Origin: Gammaproteobacteria bacterium | GTDB taxonomy: Bacteria > Pseudomonadota > Gammaproteobacteria > Immundisolibacterales > Immundisolibacteraceae | NCBI GenBank assembly: GCA_003645395.1 | Contig: QNFC01000145.1 | Location: 1 to 5,096 of the forward strand | Direction of reading: 5' to 3' | Length of the DNA: 5,096 bases | Shown here: one piece after another, positions 4,947-5,096 of the stretch | How the letters are laid out: each line of letters begins with the position of its first letter | Position numbering within the stretch: the stretch's first letter is position 1 | Notes under the pieces: model-generated | What the model saw: the letters and a program-made list of their open reading frames with translations, nothing else | Databases searched by the model: none | What the model was told of the DNA's origin: nothing | Translations under genes and position numbers: made by a program

Positions 4947-5096
4947 ATGACCCATAAATATCTGTTTACCTCCGAGTCGGTGTCTGAAGGTCATCCGGAC
5001 AAGATTTCTGACCAAATTTCTGATGGGATACTGGATGCCTTGCTGGCTCAAGATCCGGCATCGCGGGTTGCCTGCGAAACCCTTGTTAATACCGGG
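4947..5096 (+). CDS. metK: S-adenosylmethionine synthetase, N-terminal part
   Basis: The first 50 codons are present and the gene runs off the right edge. MetK makes S-adenosylmethionine from methionine and ATP. The fragment begins with LFTSESVSEGHPDKI (6-20), the strongly conserved N-terminal motif; His16 and Asp18 correspond to the catalytic His14 and Mg-binding Asp16 of E. coli MetK, and Glu44 in ACETLVNTG (42-50) to its Glu42 at the K+/substrate site. The reading frame is open throughout. ATG 4947 gives the expected short N-terminus (two residues longer than E. coli). The ribosome site is weak (CGGA at 4934-4937). The neighbouring ygfA supplies methenyl-THF to the one-carbon pool that feeds methionine synthesis, so the pairing is metabolically sensible. 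Confidence 0.97.
   Translation, partial: MTHKYLFTSESVSEGHPDKISDQISDGILDALLAQDPASRVACETLVNTG

Noticed and set aside
1..5096. A new multi-gene defence, mobile or biosynthetic system
   Set aside because: All long coding regions belong to known housekeeping families in a conserved order; no repeats, integrase, toxin or foreign-looking segment was found.

Overview
The window reads as a chromosomal housekeeping locus of a gammaproteobacterium with roughly balanced GC content. The order ubiI-ubiH-pepP-ygfB on one strand, diverging from a small coiled-coil gene, zapA, 6S RNA and ygfA on the other, is the arrangement known from Pseudomonas and relatives. metK follows ygfA here. From gene order and protein style I would guess a non-enteric, possibly marine lineage (Cellvibrionales-like or a neighbour), but the sequence alone does not settle this. 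No mobile element, CRISPR array, tRNA or rRNA was seen.

Left part (1-3217), minus strand: a compact operon transcribed right to left. It starts with ygfB (UPF0149), followed by pepP (Xaa-Pro aminopeptidase) and ubiH (flavin hydroxylase of ubiquinone synthesis, joined to pepP by a one-base TAATG overlap). It ends with the first 47 codons of a second flavin hydroxylase, most likely ubiI/visC, cut by the window edge.

Centre (3218-3399): a 182-bp divergent intergenic region. On the plus strand it holds a plausible sigma70 promoter and, about 60 nt downstream of its -10 box, a terminator-like hairpin with a T tract. Both lie ahead of the first plus-strand gene, so the layout resembles a transcription attenuator or a short terminated leader RNA.

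Right part (3400-5096), plus strand: a 75-aa coiled-coil protein (TIGR02449 type) and zapA, three bases apart, likely act together at the FtsZ ring. Next comes the 6S RNA gene ssrS, whose long closing stem, central bubble and apical stems can be traced base by base. ygfA (5-formyltetrahydrofolate cyclo-ligase) begins 14 nt after the 6S stem closes, and the first 50 codons of metK (S-adenosylmethionine synthetase) run off the end. Functionally the window joins ubiquinone synthesis, peptide turnover, cell division, stationary-phase control of RNA polymerase and one-carbon metabolism.

I did not find a new multi-gene system. The points most worth checking are the attenuator-like leader before the coiled-coil/zapA pair, the 6S promoter and product RNA, the poorly characterised coiled-coil gene itself, and the lack of a visible ribosome binding site before ygfA.
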